Shown one piece after another: positions 1 to 5,352 of a stretch of DNA of 8,832 nt. Every line of letters begins with the position of its first letter. The first letter of the stretch is position 1. Source of the stretch: Gammaproteobacteria bacterium UBA7449 (lineage in GTDB: Bacteria; Pseudomonadota; Gammaproteobacteria; Pseudomonadales; Pseudohongiellaceae); contig DLPV01000029.1 of NCBI GenBank assembly GCA_002477465.1, forward strand, positions 2,123 through 10,954, read 5' to 3'. A model generated the notes under the pieces. It was given only the letters and a program-made list of their open reading frames with translations, did not search any database and was not told the DNA's origin. Made by a program: the position numbers and the translations under genes.

Positions 1-1
1 A

Positions 2-208
2 AAACAAGAGGAATTGGCTTTATTTGCCTCGGCTCTGGCTGCCTATCGTCAGCAGGATTGGCTACGAGCACGGGAACAATTTACCCAGCTTCTTGAGACA
101 TGCGACAATACGGCATTGCGTCGGGTATTTCTTCAGCGCATTGAACACTATGAAGACAATCCGCCTGGGCCAGATTGGCAGGGTGTGTATACCTTCGACA
201 AGAAATAG
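2..208 (+). CDS. Adenylate/guanylate cyclase-like protein, C-terminal fragment
   Basis: This is the 3' end of a gene that enters from the left edge. The frame is open from base 2, and 68 codons remain before the TAG stop. The pattern is a short helical, TPR-like tail (ALAAYRQQDWLRAREQF) followed by a run containing RIEHYEDNPPGPDWQGVYTF. That ending, with its PPGPDW.GV.TF signature, is typical of the C-terminus of class III adenylate/guanylate cyclases of the CHASE2 type, which have an N-terminal sensor, transmembrane segments and a cytoplasmic cyclase domain making cAMP or cGMP. The catalytic domain itself lies outside the window, so substrate and activity cannot be judged. The TTG at 14 is an internal leucine, not a start. 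No clear terminator follows the stop. Confidence 0.72.
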   Translation, partial: KQEELALFASALAAYRQQDWLRAREQFTQLLETCDNTALRRVFLQRIEHYEDNPPGPDWQGVYTFDKK

Positions 209-291
209 CGTTCGTTTGCAGCGCCTCGTTAAAGAGTGCCCAGAATAGCTGAACCTCATTAGCCGACAATAAATTGCTGGCCTTCGATTGA

Positions 292-405
292 GGGTCTTCA
301 ATATTGGATCTTCAATAGGAAGTCTTCAATATGAGGTCTTTAATAATGGGTCCATTCAATAACGGGTCCTTCAACAGCAATACCCTAACATCGGTCCTTA
401 AATAG
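292..405. repeat. Degenerate short tandem repeat, about 14-15 bp period
   Basis: Successive units read roughly GGGTCTTCAATATT (292-305), GGATCTTCAATAGG (306-319), AAGTCTTCAATATG (320-333), AGGTCTTTAATAATG (334-348), GGTCCATTCAATAAC (349-363), GGGTCCTTCAACAG (364-377), then an unrelated 15-base insert and GGTCCTTAAATAG (393-405). The shared core is GGTCYTTCAATA. Units change gradually from left to right, with TCTTCAA giving way to TCCTTCAA, as expected of an old tandem expansion that has drifted. Function unknown. Confidence 0.75.
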
Positions 406-415
406 AAAGCTGTAA

Positions 416-442
416 TTAACAGACAGAGCCCCGCTTTAAAAT
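416..442 (+). promoter_or_regulatory. Possible sigma-70-type promoter for the DUF1015 gene
   Basis: TTAACA (416-421) matches the -35 consensus at five of six positions, and TAAAAT (437-442) matches the -10 at five of six. The 15-base spacer is shorter than the ideal 17. The position, about 40 bases before the start codon, is reasonable. In AT-rich sequence such matches can occur by chance, so this is only a candidate. Confidence 0.3.
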
Positions 443-482
443 TTAACCAATAAATTATCGTCAAAAACTACACGGAAAAATT

Positions 483-1739
483 ATGCAGTTAATCAAATCC
501 TTCCGCGGGCTGCGCCCGATTCGCGAGCTCGCTGAAAAGGTAGCATCCCACCCCTACGATGTATTAAATCGTGAAGAAGCGTTTGCCCTTGCGAAAGACA
601 ATCCACACAGTTTTCTGCATATCAACAAGCCAGAGGTCGACATTGATCCTGCGGTAAGTGTGTATGACCCCAGAGTTTACGCCAAGGGTCGAGAAAATCT
701 GGATAGATTCGTTGCTGAGGGTACTCTTAGAAGGGATGAGAAGGACACGCTGTATGTATATCGACAGGTCATGGGTGAGCATACCCAGACCGGCTTGGTG
801 GCGATCGCTTCAGTAGATGCCTACGAGGCTGACCTAATCAAGAAGCATGAGTTCACCCGTCCTGACAAAGAGGATGACCGGGTAAACCATATGGATGCGC
901 TGGATGCACAGGTTGGTCCCGTATTTGTCACTTACGCAGCGCAGGCCAAAGTTAACGCGTTAATAGAGCAGGTGACCCGCGCTGCGCCTGAATATGACTT
1001 CGCCGCCGAAGATGGTACCCATCATACATTCTGGACTATTGCCGACGAGGCATTGACCGAAGATCTGGAAGCGGCGATCAATGGACTAGACTGCATCTAT
1101 GTTGCCGATGGCCATCACCGCTCAGCTGCCGCTTCCCGTGTGCGAGCCCTGTATGAGGATAGAAACCCGGATCATAAGGGCGACGAATCCTATAACTATT
1201 TTCTGGTGGTATTGTTCCCCCACGACCAAATGCAAATCCTCGATTACAACCGCATCATCAAAGATCTGAATGGTCAGTCCAGTTCAGAGTTTCTTGGCGC
1301 GCTGTCAGCGAAATTTGAAGTAGAGACAGTCAGTGATGCGGCCTCCGCAAATCCAACTGGCGCGCAGCAGTTCGGGCTCTACCTGGAAAAGCAGTGGTAC
1401 CGACTGCATCTCAATGCAGCCGCGGCGGCTGCGATAGATGCTACCGACCCGGTTAACTCACTGGATGTTAGCATCATGCAGAACACCATACTCGGACCGC
1501 TGCTGGACATTCAGGATCAGCGCACAGATAAGCGAGTAGATTTCGTGGGAGGGATTCGGGGGCTGGCTGAGCTGGAAAAAAGAGTCGATTCCGGTGAATG
1601 GCAGGCGGCGATAGCGCTCTATCCGACTTCCATCGAAAGCCTCATGGCCATTGCGGATGCCGGTGAGGTGATGCCGCCGAAATCTACCTGGTTTGAACCC
1701 AAATTGAAGAGTGGCCTGGTTGTTCACGTGCTGGATTGA
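483..1739 (+). CDS. DUF1015 family protein
   Basis: This is a complete 418-residue protein of the conserved DUF1015 family, at the usual family length. Visible family marks are the N-terminal FRGLRP and HPYDVLN (residues 7-29), KHEFTRPDKEDDRV (121-134), ADGHHRSAAASR (208-219), LDVSIMQNTILGPLL (327-341), DQRTDKRVDFVGG (345-357) and the C-terminal MPPKSTWFEPKLKSGLVVH (397-415). The biochemical function is not settled to my knowledge. The DGHHR segment resembles the DG.HR motif of ParB/sulfiredoxin-fold nucleotide-using enzymes such as SerK, and a small-molecule kinase role is speculation on my part. No signal peptide or membrane segment is visible, so it is probably cytoplasmic. The start at 483 has a weak GGA seven bases upstream and fits the family's N-terminus. 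A damaged second copy of the gene's 3' end follows directly after the stop. Confidence 0.93.
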   Translation: MQLIKSFRGLRPIRELAEKVASHPYDVLNREEAFALAKDNPHSFLHINKPEVDIDPAVSVYDPRVYAKGRENLDRFVAEGTLRRDEKDTLYVYRQVMGEHTQTGLVAIASVDAYEADLIKKHEFTRPDKEDDRVNHMDALDAQVGPVFVTYAAQAKVNALIEQVTRAAPEYDFAAEDGTHHTFWTIADEALTEDLEAAINGLDCIYVADGHHRSAAASRVRALYEDRNPDHKGDESYNYFLVVLFPHDQMQILDYNRIIKDLNGQSSSEFLGALSAKFEVETVSDAASANPTGAQQFGLYLEKQWYRLHLNAAAAAAIDATDPVNSLDVSIMQNTILGPLLDIQDQRTDKRVDFVGGIRGLAELEKRVDSGEWQAAIALYPTSIESLMAIADAGEVMPPKSTWFEPKLKSGLVVHVLD

Positions 1740-1844
1740 AACTGCAGCAAGGCCATTGCGGACTCCGGTGAGGTGATGCCGCTGAAATCAACCTGGTTTG
1801 AACCCAAGTTGAGGAGTGCTCTGCTTGTTCACGCGTTGGATTGA
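1740..1844 (+). pseudogene. Diverged duplicate of the DUF1015 gene 3' end
   Basis: Bases 1751-1844 repeat 1646-1739 at an exact offset of 105 bases (35 codons). I count 11 mismatches in 94 aligned bases, about 88% identity. The copy stays in the reading frame of the intact gene, has no internal stop and ends on the same TGA. It encodes AIADSGEVMPLKSTWFEP and onward to a terminal HALD. Several differences are silent and the others conservative (A to S, P to L, K to R, G to A, V to L, V to A). It has no start or upstream domain of its own, so it is a gene-end remnant. It could come from an unequal tandem duplication or from collapse of two tandem paralogues. Confidence 0.85.
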
Positions 1845-2121
1845 AGTTACAGCCTGCGCTGGACTTGAATTTTAATCAGTTGCGGTGGGAGTTCATCTTT
1901 TGACCCGGTCCAGAGCCGGGGTGATGGTGCGGTATTGAACCAGCGTTAACACAGTGGGGTAATACGGGCCGACAGGGCGAGCTGGAGTCGTGAACTGAAG
2001 ATGCAAGCTAATGTCGCTATCACCAGTAGCGTTTTAAGGAAGCGATTAAAGCCAGCGTTTAAAGGCGGTGATTAAAAGCCGCGATCAAAATTTGCCATCA
2101 AAGGTAGCAAGCCAGAAGCGA
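1845..2121. other. Intergenic region downstream of the DUF1015 gene
   Basis: No credible gene is present. The stretch contains a short inverted repeat CCCGG/CCGGG (1904-1908 with 1916-1920, loop of 7) lacking a T-run, and the degenerate tandem repeat at 2028-2106. The surrounding genes converge here, so terminators for both strands would be expected, yet none is canonical. Confidence 0.6.
2028..2106. repeat. Degenerate short tandem repeat, 13-14 bp period
   Basis: Six adjacent units can be laid out: AGCGTTTTAAGGA (2028-2040), AGCGATTAAAGCC (2041-2053), AGCGTTTAAAGGC (2054-2066), GGTGATTAAAAGCC (2067-2080), GCGATCAAAATTT (2081-2093) and GCCATCAAAGGTA (2094-2106). The shared core is GCGATTAAAGG. 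It is unrelated in sequence to the repeat at 292-405 but of the same kind and period. Function unknown. Confidence 0.7.
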
Positions 2122-2286
2122 TCAATGCTTGATCTTGGCCTCGAAGACGTACGCAGCTGCATCAGCGGGTGATGCTGGATGCTGATACTCGCCGGCCAAC
2201 ACAGTGCCCCTGAACCGCATGCGCAGACACATATAGTTCTGCAGGGACTCTTTCAGGCTCAATTTCGTGTCGGTCAAAAAATTCAT
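2122..2286 (-). CDS. Unrecognised small ORF, 54 residues
   Basis: An ATG at 2286 opens a 54-codon frame ending in TGA at 2122-2124. The protein begins MNFLTDTKLSLKESLQNY, contains MRFRGTVLAGEYQHP and ends VFEAKIKH. I do not recognise it. Third codon positions are rich in G and C (36 of 53 by my count), and common coding codons such as CTG, GCC, GAG and AAG dominate, which favours real coding. The frame stays open for 12 codons upstream of the ATG, back to a TAG, and this stretch also reads sensibly (QTNGAYLTSKTN), so the ORF may be the end of a decayed longer gene. No good Shine-Dalgarno is visible. No membrane segment or signal peptide is present. It is oriented like ibpA and lies 267 bases downstream of it. 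Confidence 0.4.
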   Translation of the reverse strand: MNFLTDTKLSLKESLQNYMCLRMRFRGTVLAGEYQHPASPADAAAYVFEAKIKH

Positions 2287-2553
2287 GTTCGTCTTGCTCG
2301 TGAGGTAAGCACCGTTGGTTTGCTAATTAACCGCCGCCCGCCTGTATTTGGTTGACAGCCTAAGCTGAGAATATTGAAACCATTTGTGTCACTCGGGGCA
2401 GGCTGGTGGACGGTTCGTTGTCTGACCGGAGAAGTGCCAGCAGGGATAGAGAGCGGGCTCCTTCTTGGAACCCGTGCTGAGTCATCGATCATCAAAGTCT
2501 GGCTGGCCTTCCCGCACTTCAGGATTGCAGTCAGGCGAGCCAGTGGTTAGTGC

Positions 2554-3024
2554 TTAGGCGGCGTTGCGATCATCTTTATTGAGGTCGATCAGCTTGCCAT
2601 TGCCGTTCCCGATGGGAATCTGCTTGGGCTTCATCGCCTCTGGAATCTCCCGCACCAGGTCTATATGCAGCAGGCCATTTTCCACACAAGCGCCGGTTAC
2701 CTCGATATGGTCCGCCAGTTGGAAGCGGCGCTCGAAGTTGCGCGCGGCAATGCCGTGGTGGAGATAGTTGTGCTGGGCACCATCGTCACTGTGTCGACCC
2801 TTCACAGTCAGGGTGCCTTTCTCAGTCTGCAGGTCCAGCTCTTCGGTGGTGAAGCCGGCTACAGCCATGGTAATTCGGTATTTGTCCTGCTCTAACAACT
2901 CAATGTTGTAAGGCGGATAGGTTTGGGTGTTGTTATCGCTGCGATTCACTGTATCCAGCAGAGAAGAGAGATGGTCGAAGCCCACGGTGGAGCGGTAAAG
3001 CGGTGCAAAGTCTAACTTTCTCAT
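2554..3024 (-). CDS. ibpA: Hsp20/IbpA-type small heat-shock protein
   Basis: This 156-residue protein is a class A small heat-shock protein that binds unfolding proteins in the cytoplasm and hands them to DnaK/ClpB. The N-terminus MRKLDFAPLYRSTVGFDHL is the classic IbpA/IbpB opening. The alpha-crystallin domain runs from about residue 36 (YPPYNIE) to 128. It includes the AVAGF turn (54-58), the KG..TV.G strand (69-76) and the A..ENGLLHIDL signature (112-123). The C-terminal I-x-I oligomerisation motif is present as QIPIG (135-139). Length matches the family (about 140-155). The start is supported by AGGA at 3031-3034, six bases upstream. That Shine-Dalgarno is predicted to be masked by leader RNA structure, and a heat-shock promoter lies upstream, so both transcription and translation should respond to heat. 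Confidence 0.95.
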   Translation of the reverse strand: MRKLDFAPLYRSTVGFDHLSSLLDTVNRSDNNTQTYPPYNIELLEQDKYRITMAVAGFTTEELDLQTEKGTLTVKGRHSDDGAQHNYLHHGIAARNFERRFQLADHIEVTGACVENGLLHIDLVREIPEAMKPKQIPIGNGNGKLIDLNKDDRNAA

Positions 3025-3134
3025 GACATATCCTAATGGTTAGGCCTTTAATTTGATGGCCTGTAAAGCAATATGAAGGTGTCCACCAGTTTGGTCGGAC
3101 GGCTCGAACGACCTCCATGGAGCATCGTTCGCAA
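3025..3134 (-). promoter_or_regulatory. ROSE-like RNA thermometer in the ibpA leader
   Basis: The predicted leader of about 110 nt folds into three successive stems. Stem I is CGAACGA/TCGTTCG (3105-3111 with 3125-3131), right at the 5' end. Stem II spans 3081-3100, with GTCC/GGAC and inner CCA/TGG. The third is the key one: CAUAUUGCU (complement of 3067-3075) can pair with AGGAUAUG (complement of 3027-3034). This gives five Watson-Crick pairs, a U-G pair, one unpaired G, then C-G and U-A across the Shine-Dalgarno AGGA. UUGCU opposite AGGA with an unpaired G is the defining feature of ROSE elements. An inner AGGCC/GGCCU stem (3058-3062 with 3042-3046) closes the hairpin. A competing small hairpin (3032-3044, CCTAA/TTAGG) also hides the AGGA. 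Confidence 0.8.
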
Positions 3135-3140
3135 ACCCTT

Positions 3141-3167
3141 ATGTGGGGTTAGCTGGATAGATTTCAA
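3141..3167 (-). promoter_or_regulatory. Heat-shock sigma-32 (RpoH) promoter of ibpA
   Basis: On the minus strand TTGAAA (3162-3167) is followed after 13 bases by CCCCACAT (3141-3148). This matches the RpoH consensus CTTGAAA, a spacer of about 11-16, and CCCCATNT at nearly every conserved position. Transcription would start near 3134, giving a leader of about 110 nt that begins with the first hairpin. The gene served is a classic RpoH target. Confidence 0.8.
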
Positions 3168-3342
3168 TAATGCTGCTGACGATTGCTGCGAGCGAGGCGA
3201 GTATTGAGGCAAATTCCAGGATGCAGCAGAGACTTCGGTTAAGGTCGAGATTTGCCGAGCAGGCGCATTATGATGGCTTTCTATGCCCACCCAAAAAGCC
3301 GTGGGATACTCTTATATGTTGTTCACAGCCACGCTGAAGTGA

Positions 3343-3360
3343 ATTTTAGATAACTAAAAT
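3343..3360. repeat. AT-rich inverted repeat
   Basis: ATTTTAGATAACTAAAAT is a perfect 7-base inverted repeat around a 4-base centre. A second one, AATAAT-TTGT-ATTATT (3379-3394), follows 18 bases later. They could be operator-like sites or weak structures in an AT-rich gap. No adjacent gene makes an operator role obvious, as the ibpA promoter lies about 180 bases away. Confidence 0.45.
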
Positions 3361-3631
3361 AATTTCTAAAGCAGTATCAATAATTTGTATTATTAAAGTG
3401 AACTATACCTGAAGTTTAAGTGTGGTTTTTCTGCGGGGGGCTAACTTTCAGGTTGGAAAAATTTACTGCGTAAGGCCGCTAAGTTATTGATAAAGCAGTT
3501 TTTACGTAAGTTTCTGCGGCTGTACCTGCCAAGTCTTTTTACTGCGCAGTTGCAGCCGATGGGCTGATGCTAAGTCCAGCGAGTTTCATCAGAATTTCCT
3601 CTGCTTTAACCCGAGAGCGGCCGACTTTCGA

Positions 3632-3676
3632 CTGACTTGAGTCAGCACCGGGCAGCTGCGCTTTAAGCACCGCTGC
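3632..3676 (-). terminator. Inverted repeats after prpD, possible operon end
   Basis: Downstream of the prpD stop on the minus strand lie GCAGC/GCTGC (3652-3656 with 3672-3676), with an inner GCTT/AAGC pairing, and then CTGACT/AGTCAG (3632-3637 with 3640-3645). The position suits a transcription end for the prp operon. Neither stem is followed by a U-run, so a classic intrinsic terminator is not shown. They might act with Rho or stabilise the 3' end. Confidence 0.3.
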
Positions 3677-3695
3677 TCGCCGCCAACACAAATGG

Positions 3696-5144
3696 CTAGA
3701 TGACCAGCATACTCATGAACTCATGCACCGGCGTCTGTTCCAGGCGAGCCTGATCCTTGCATAGGCCATATATCTCTTCGCAGCGCTTGGCAGGGAAGCG
3801 GGTGGCGAGGTTGGACTGGAATTTTTCTTCCAGCAGGGGAATACCTTCCTCACGGCGCCGTCTGTGGCCGACAGGATAGTGAATCTCCGCGGCCCCAGTC
3901 GCAGTCCCATCCTTGAAAAACACCTGCAGGCAGTTTGCAATAGAGCGCTTGTCTGCTTCCAGGTATTCCGCAGAATATTGCGTGTTTTCATGGACTTCCA
4001 TCTTTTCTCGCAACTCATCGATGACTGGGTTAGCGCGGTGGAAGCTGTCTTCATAGTTTTCGGCTACCAGGTTGCCAAAAGCCAGAGGTACCGCGGTCAT
4101 ATACTGCAGGCAATGGTCGCGATCGGCGGGGTTGTTGAGCGGGCCGACCTTGCTGATGATGCGGATGGCAGATTCGTGGGTGTGAATGACGATCTTCTCA
4201 ATCTCGTCCAAGCGGTCTTTGACTTCCGGGTGCAGGCGCACCGCGGCCTCGGCCGCAGTCTGAGAATGGAATTCAGCTGGAAAGGAGATCTTGAAAAGAA
4301 TGTTCTCCATAACGTAACTCCCATAACTCATTGGGAATGATAAAGAATTCCCCTTTAAAGAGACGTCATAGAAGCCCCAGGTAGGTGCCGTCAATACACT
4401 CGGATAACCAATTTCACCGCGCAGGGTGAGATCAGCCAGCCGCACCGCGCGGGAAGTGGCATCACCCGCGGCCCAGGACTTACGGGGCCCGGCATTAGGT
4501 GCATGGCGATAGGTGCGCAGACTGGAACCATCTAGCCAGGCCTGGGAGAGGGCGTCGATAACCTGCTCTCTGCTGCCCCCCAGCATCCGCGTTACAACTG
4601 CGGTAGACGCAACTCGCACCAGAAGAACATGACAGAGGCCAACTCGATTGAAGCTGTTCTCTAAGGCCAAAACTCCTTGTATTTCATGGGCTTTGATCAT
4701 CGCAGTGAGAACATCTCTTATAGTCAGGGGCGCCTTGCCCTCGGCAACCCGCTGCTGCGACAAAAAGTCGGCGACGGCCAGAATAGCGCCAAGGTTATCC
4801 GAGGGATGACCCCATTCCGCCGCCAGCCAGGTGTCGTTGTAATCCAGCCAGCGAATAATGCAGCCAATATCCCATGCCGCTTTCACCGGATCCATCCGAA
4901 ACTGCGTGCCCGGCACCCGCGCGCCATTAGGCACCACAGTACCTTCAACCAAAGGCCCAAGCAGCTTGGTGCACTCAGGGAAGCGCAGGGCCAGAAACCC
5001 ACAGCCCAGCGTATCCATCAAACAATTGCGGGCCGTGTCGTAAGCCTCGTCCGAATCAATCTCAAAATCACAGACATAATCCGCAATATCCACCAACACC
5101 TGATCCGGTGCTGGCCGCTCATTTAAATCAACATTTGTACTCAT
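3696..5144 (-). CDS. prpD: 2-methylcitrate dehydratase PrpD
   Basis: This 482-residue MmgE/PrpD-family protein matches E. coli PrpD in length (483). It dehydrates 2-methylcitrate to 2-methyl-cis-aconitate in the cytoplasmic methylcitrate cycle. Family signatures are RWLDYNDTWLAAEWGHPSDN (98-117, active-site Asp/His region), SLRTYRHAPNAGPRKSWAAG (208-227), GYPSVLTAPTWGFYDVS (246-262), YGSYVMENILFKISFPAEFH (274-293), GPLNNPADRDHC (334-345) and the C-terminal ARLEQTPVHEF (466-476). At 171-172 it reads Cys-His where I recall Asp-His in E. coli PrpD. The ATG at 5144 fits the family N-terminus, but only an AT-rich sequence with no Shine-Dalgarno precedes it. It is the last gene of the operon, 215 bp from prpC, and may be served partly by its own promoter. 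Confidence 0.95.
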   Translation of the reverse strand: MSTNVDLNERPAPDQVLVDIADYVCDFEIDSDEAYDTARNCLMDTLGCGFLALRFPECTKLLGPLVEGTVVPNGARVPGTQFRMDPVKAAWDIGCIIRWLDYNDTWLAAEWGHPSDNLGAILAVADFLSQQRVAEGKAPLTIRDVLTAMIKAHEIQGVLALENSFNRVGLCHVLLVRVASTAVVTRMLGGSREQVIDALSQAWLDGSSLRTYRHAPNAGPRKSWAAGDATSRAVRLADLTLRGEIGYPSVLTAPTWGFYDVSLKGNSLSFPMSYGSYVMENILFKISFPAEFHSQTAAEAAVRLHPEVKDRLDEIEKIVIHTHESAIRIISKVGPLNNPADRDHCLQYMTAVPLAFGNLVAENYEDSFHRANPVIDELREKMEVHENTQYSAEYLEADKRSIANCLQVFFKDGTATGAAEIHYPVGHRRRREEGIPLLEEKFQSNLATRFPAKRCEEIYGLCKDQARLEQTPVHEFMSMLVI

Positions 5145-5222
5145 AAAAAACCCATAAAAAACAATTAAATAAAACTAATTTTTAAGCCAGTGTCGAAATA
5201 TCAAAAGTATTTCTACCAAGCC

Positions 5223-5252
5223 CACCAAAGGCAGTCCCGCCTTTCGCTGGTG
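5223..5252. repeat. 30-bp imperfect hairpin
   Basis: CACC (5223-5226) pairs with GGTG (5249-5252). Inside, AAAGGC (5227-5232) pairs with GCCTTT (5239-5244) around the six-base loop AGTCCC, leaving CGCT (5245-5248) as a one-sided bulge. It lies two bases from the larger hairpin at 5255-5307, so the two may form one compound element. Confidence 0.7.
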
Positions 5253-5254
5253 AT

Positions 5255-5307
5255 GGTCTGTTTATGAGGGGGGCCCCGCAAAGCGGGGAAACGGTAATAA
5301 ACAGACC
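5255..5307. repeat. 53-bp long hairpin element
   Basis: The outer arms GGTCTGTTTAT (5255-5265) and ATAAACAGACC (5297-5307) are perfect 11-base inverted repeats. An inner stem CCCCGC-AAA-GCGGGG (5274-5288) is separated from them by exactly eight unpaired bases on each side. This symmetric two-tier structure resembles REP/BIME-like or MITE-like intergenic elements. In the transcript it would form a strong stem able to stall exonucleases or reduce read-through into prpD. No U-run follows on the operon strand, so it is not a simple terminator. Confidence 0.8.
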
Positions 5308-5352
5308 CCTTAACCTTAAGGCATCAAAAATGTCAGCAAGATCGCAGTTTGA

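Larger units (their letters stand above)
209..482. other. Intergenic region between cyclase gene and DUF1015 gene
   Basis: This 274-base stretch has no credible gene. It contains a degenerate tandem repeat (292-405), annotated separately, and an AT-rich leader before the DUF1015 start. No stem followed by a T-run was seen after the upstream stop. The DUF1015 start at 483 is preceded by a weak GGA (474-476). Confidence 0.7.
3168..3695. other. Long intergenic region between ibpA promoter and prpD
   Basis: These 528 bases hold no convincing gene. Visible structure comprises two AT-rich inverted repeats (3343-3360 and 3379-3394), two pairs of short direct repeats (TTTCTGCGG at 3428-3436 and 3511-3519; TTTACTGCG at 3462-3470 and 3538-3546), a 16-codon ORF with a good Shine-Dalgarno (3539-3589), and GC-rich inverted repeats just past the prpD stop (3632-3676). 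Transcription from the prp operon would run into this region. Confidence 0.6.

Noticed and set aside
331..405. 24-codon ORF within the 14-15 bp repeat
   Set aside because: The coding potential derives only from the repeat, with no ribosome site and irregular unit lengths that break any periodic peptide.
292..405. CRISPR array
   Set aside because: Units are 14-15 bases, directly adjacent without spacers, and degenerate. No cas genes are nearby.
636..641. Extra GntR operator sites at GTCGAC occurrences (636-641, 2793-2798, 7554-7559)
   Set aside because: These share only the six-base core, lack the flanking TT/AA arms and lie inside coding sequence far from the operon promoter.
1904..1920. 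Intrinsic terminator for the DUF1015 gene
   Set aside because: The CCCGG/CCGGG stem has only five pairs and no T-run follows on the plus strand; the nearby TTTT precedes the stem.
2283..2495. 70-codon minus-strand ORF overlapping the 54-codon ORF by ATGA
   Set aside because: It starts on TTG with no ribosome site and is rich in S, P, R and T like a shadow frame. The ATGA overlap was tempting but is not enough.
3864..4340. 158-codon plus-strand ORF
   Set aside because: It is antisense to prpD, whose frame is fully supported by family motifs. Its translation shows no recognisable domain and has no ribosome site.
4677..5126. 149-codon plus-strand ORF
   Set aside because: It is antisense to the 5' part of prpD, and its composition (rich in H, R, Q, P) is typical of a shadow frame.
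5255..5307. Integron attC site
   Set aside because: The outer arms are a perfect symmetric inverted repeat and lack the R'/R'' core motifs (RYYYAAC and GTTRRRY) and extrahelical bases of attC. No integrase or cassette is present.
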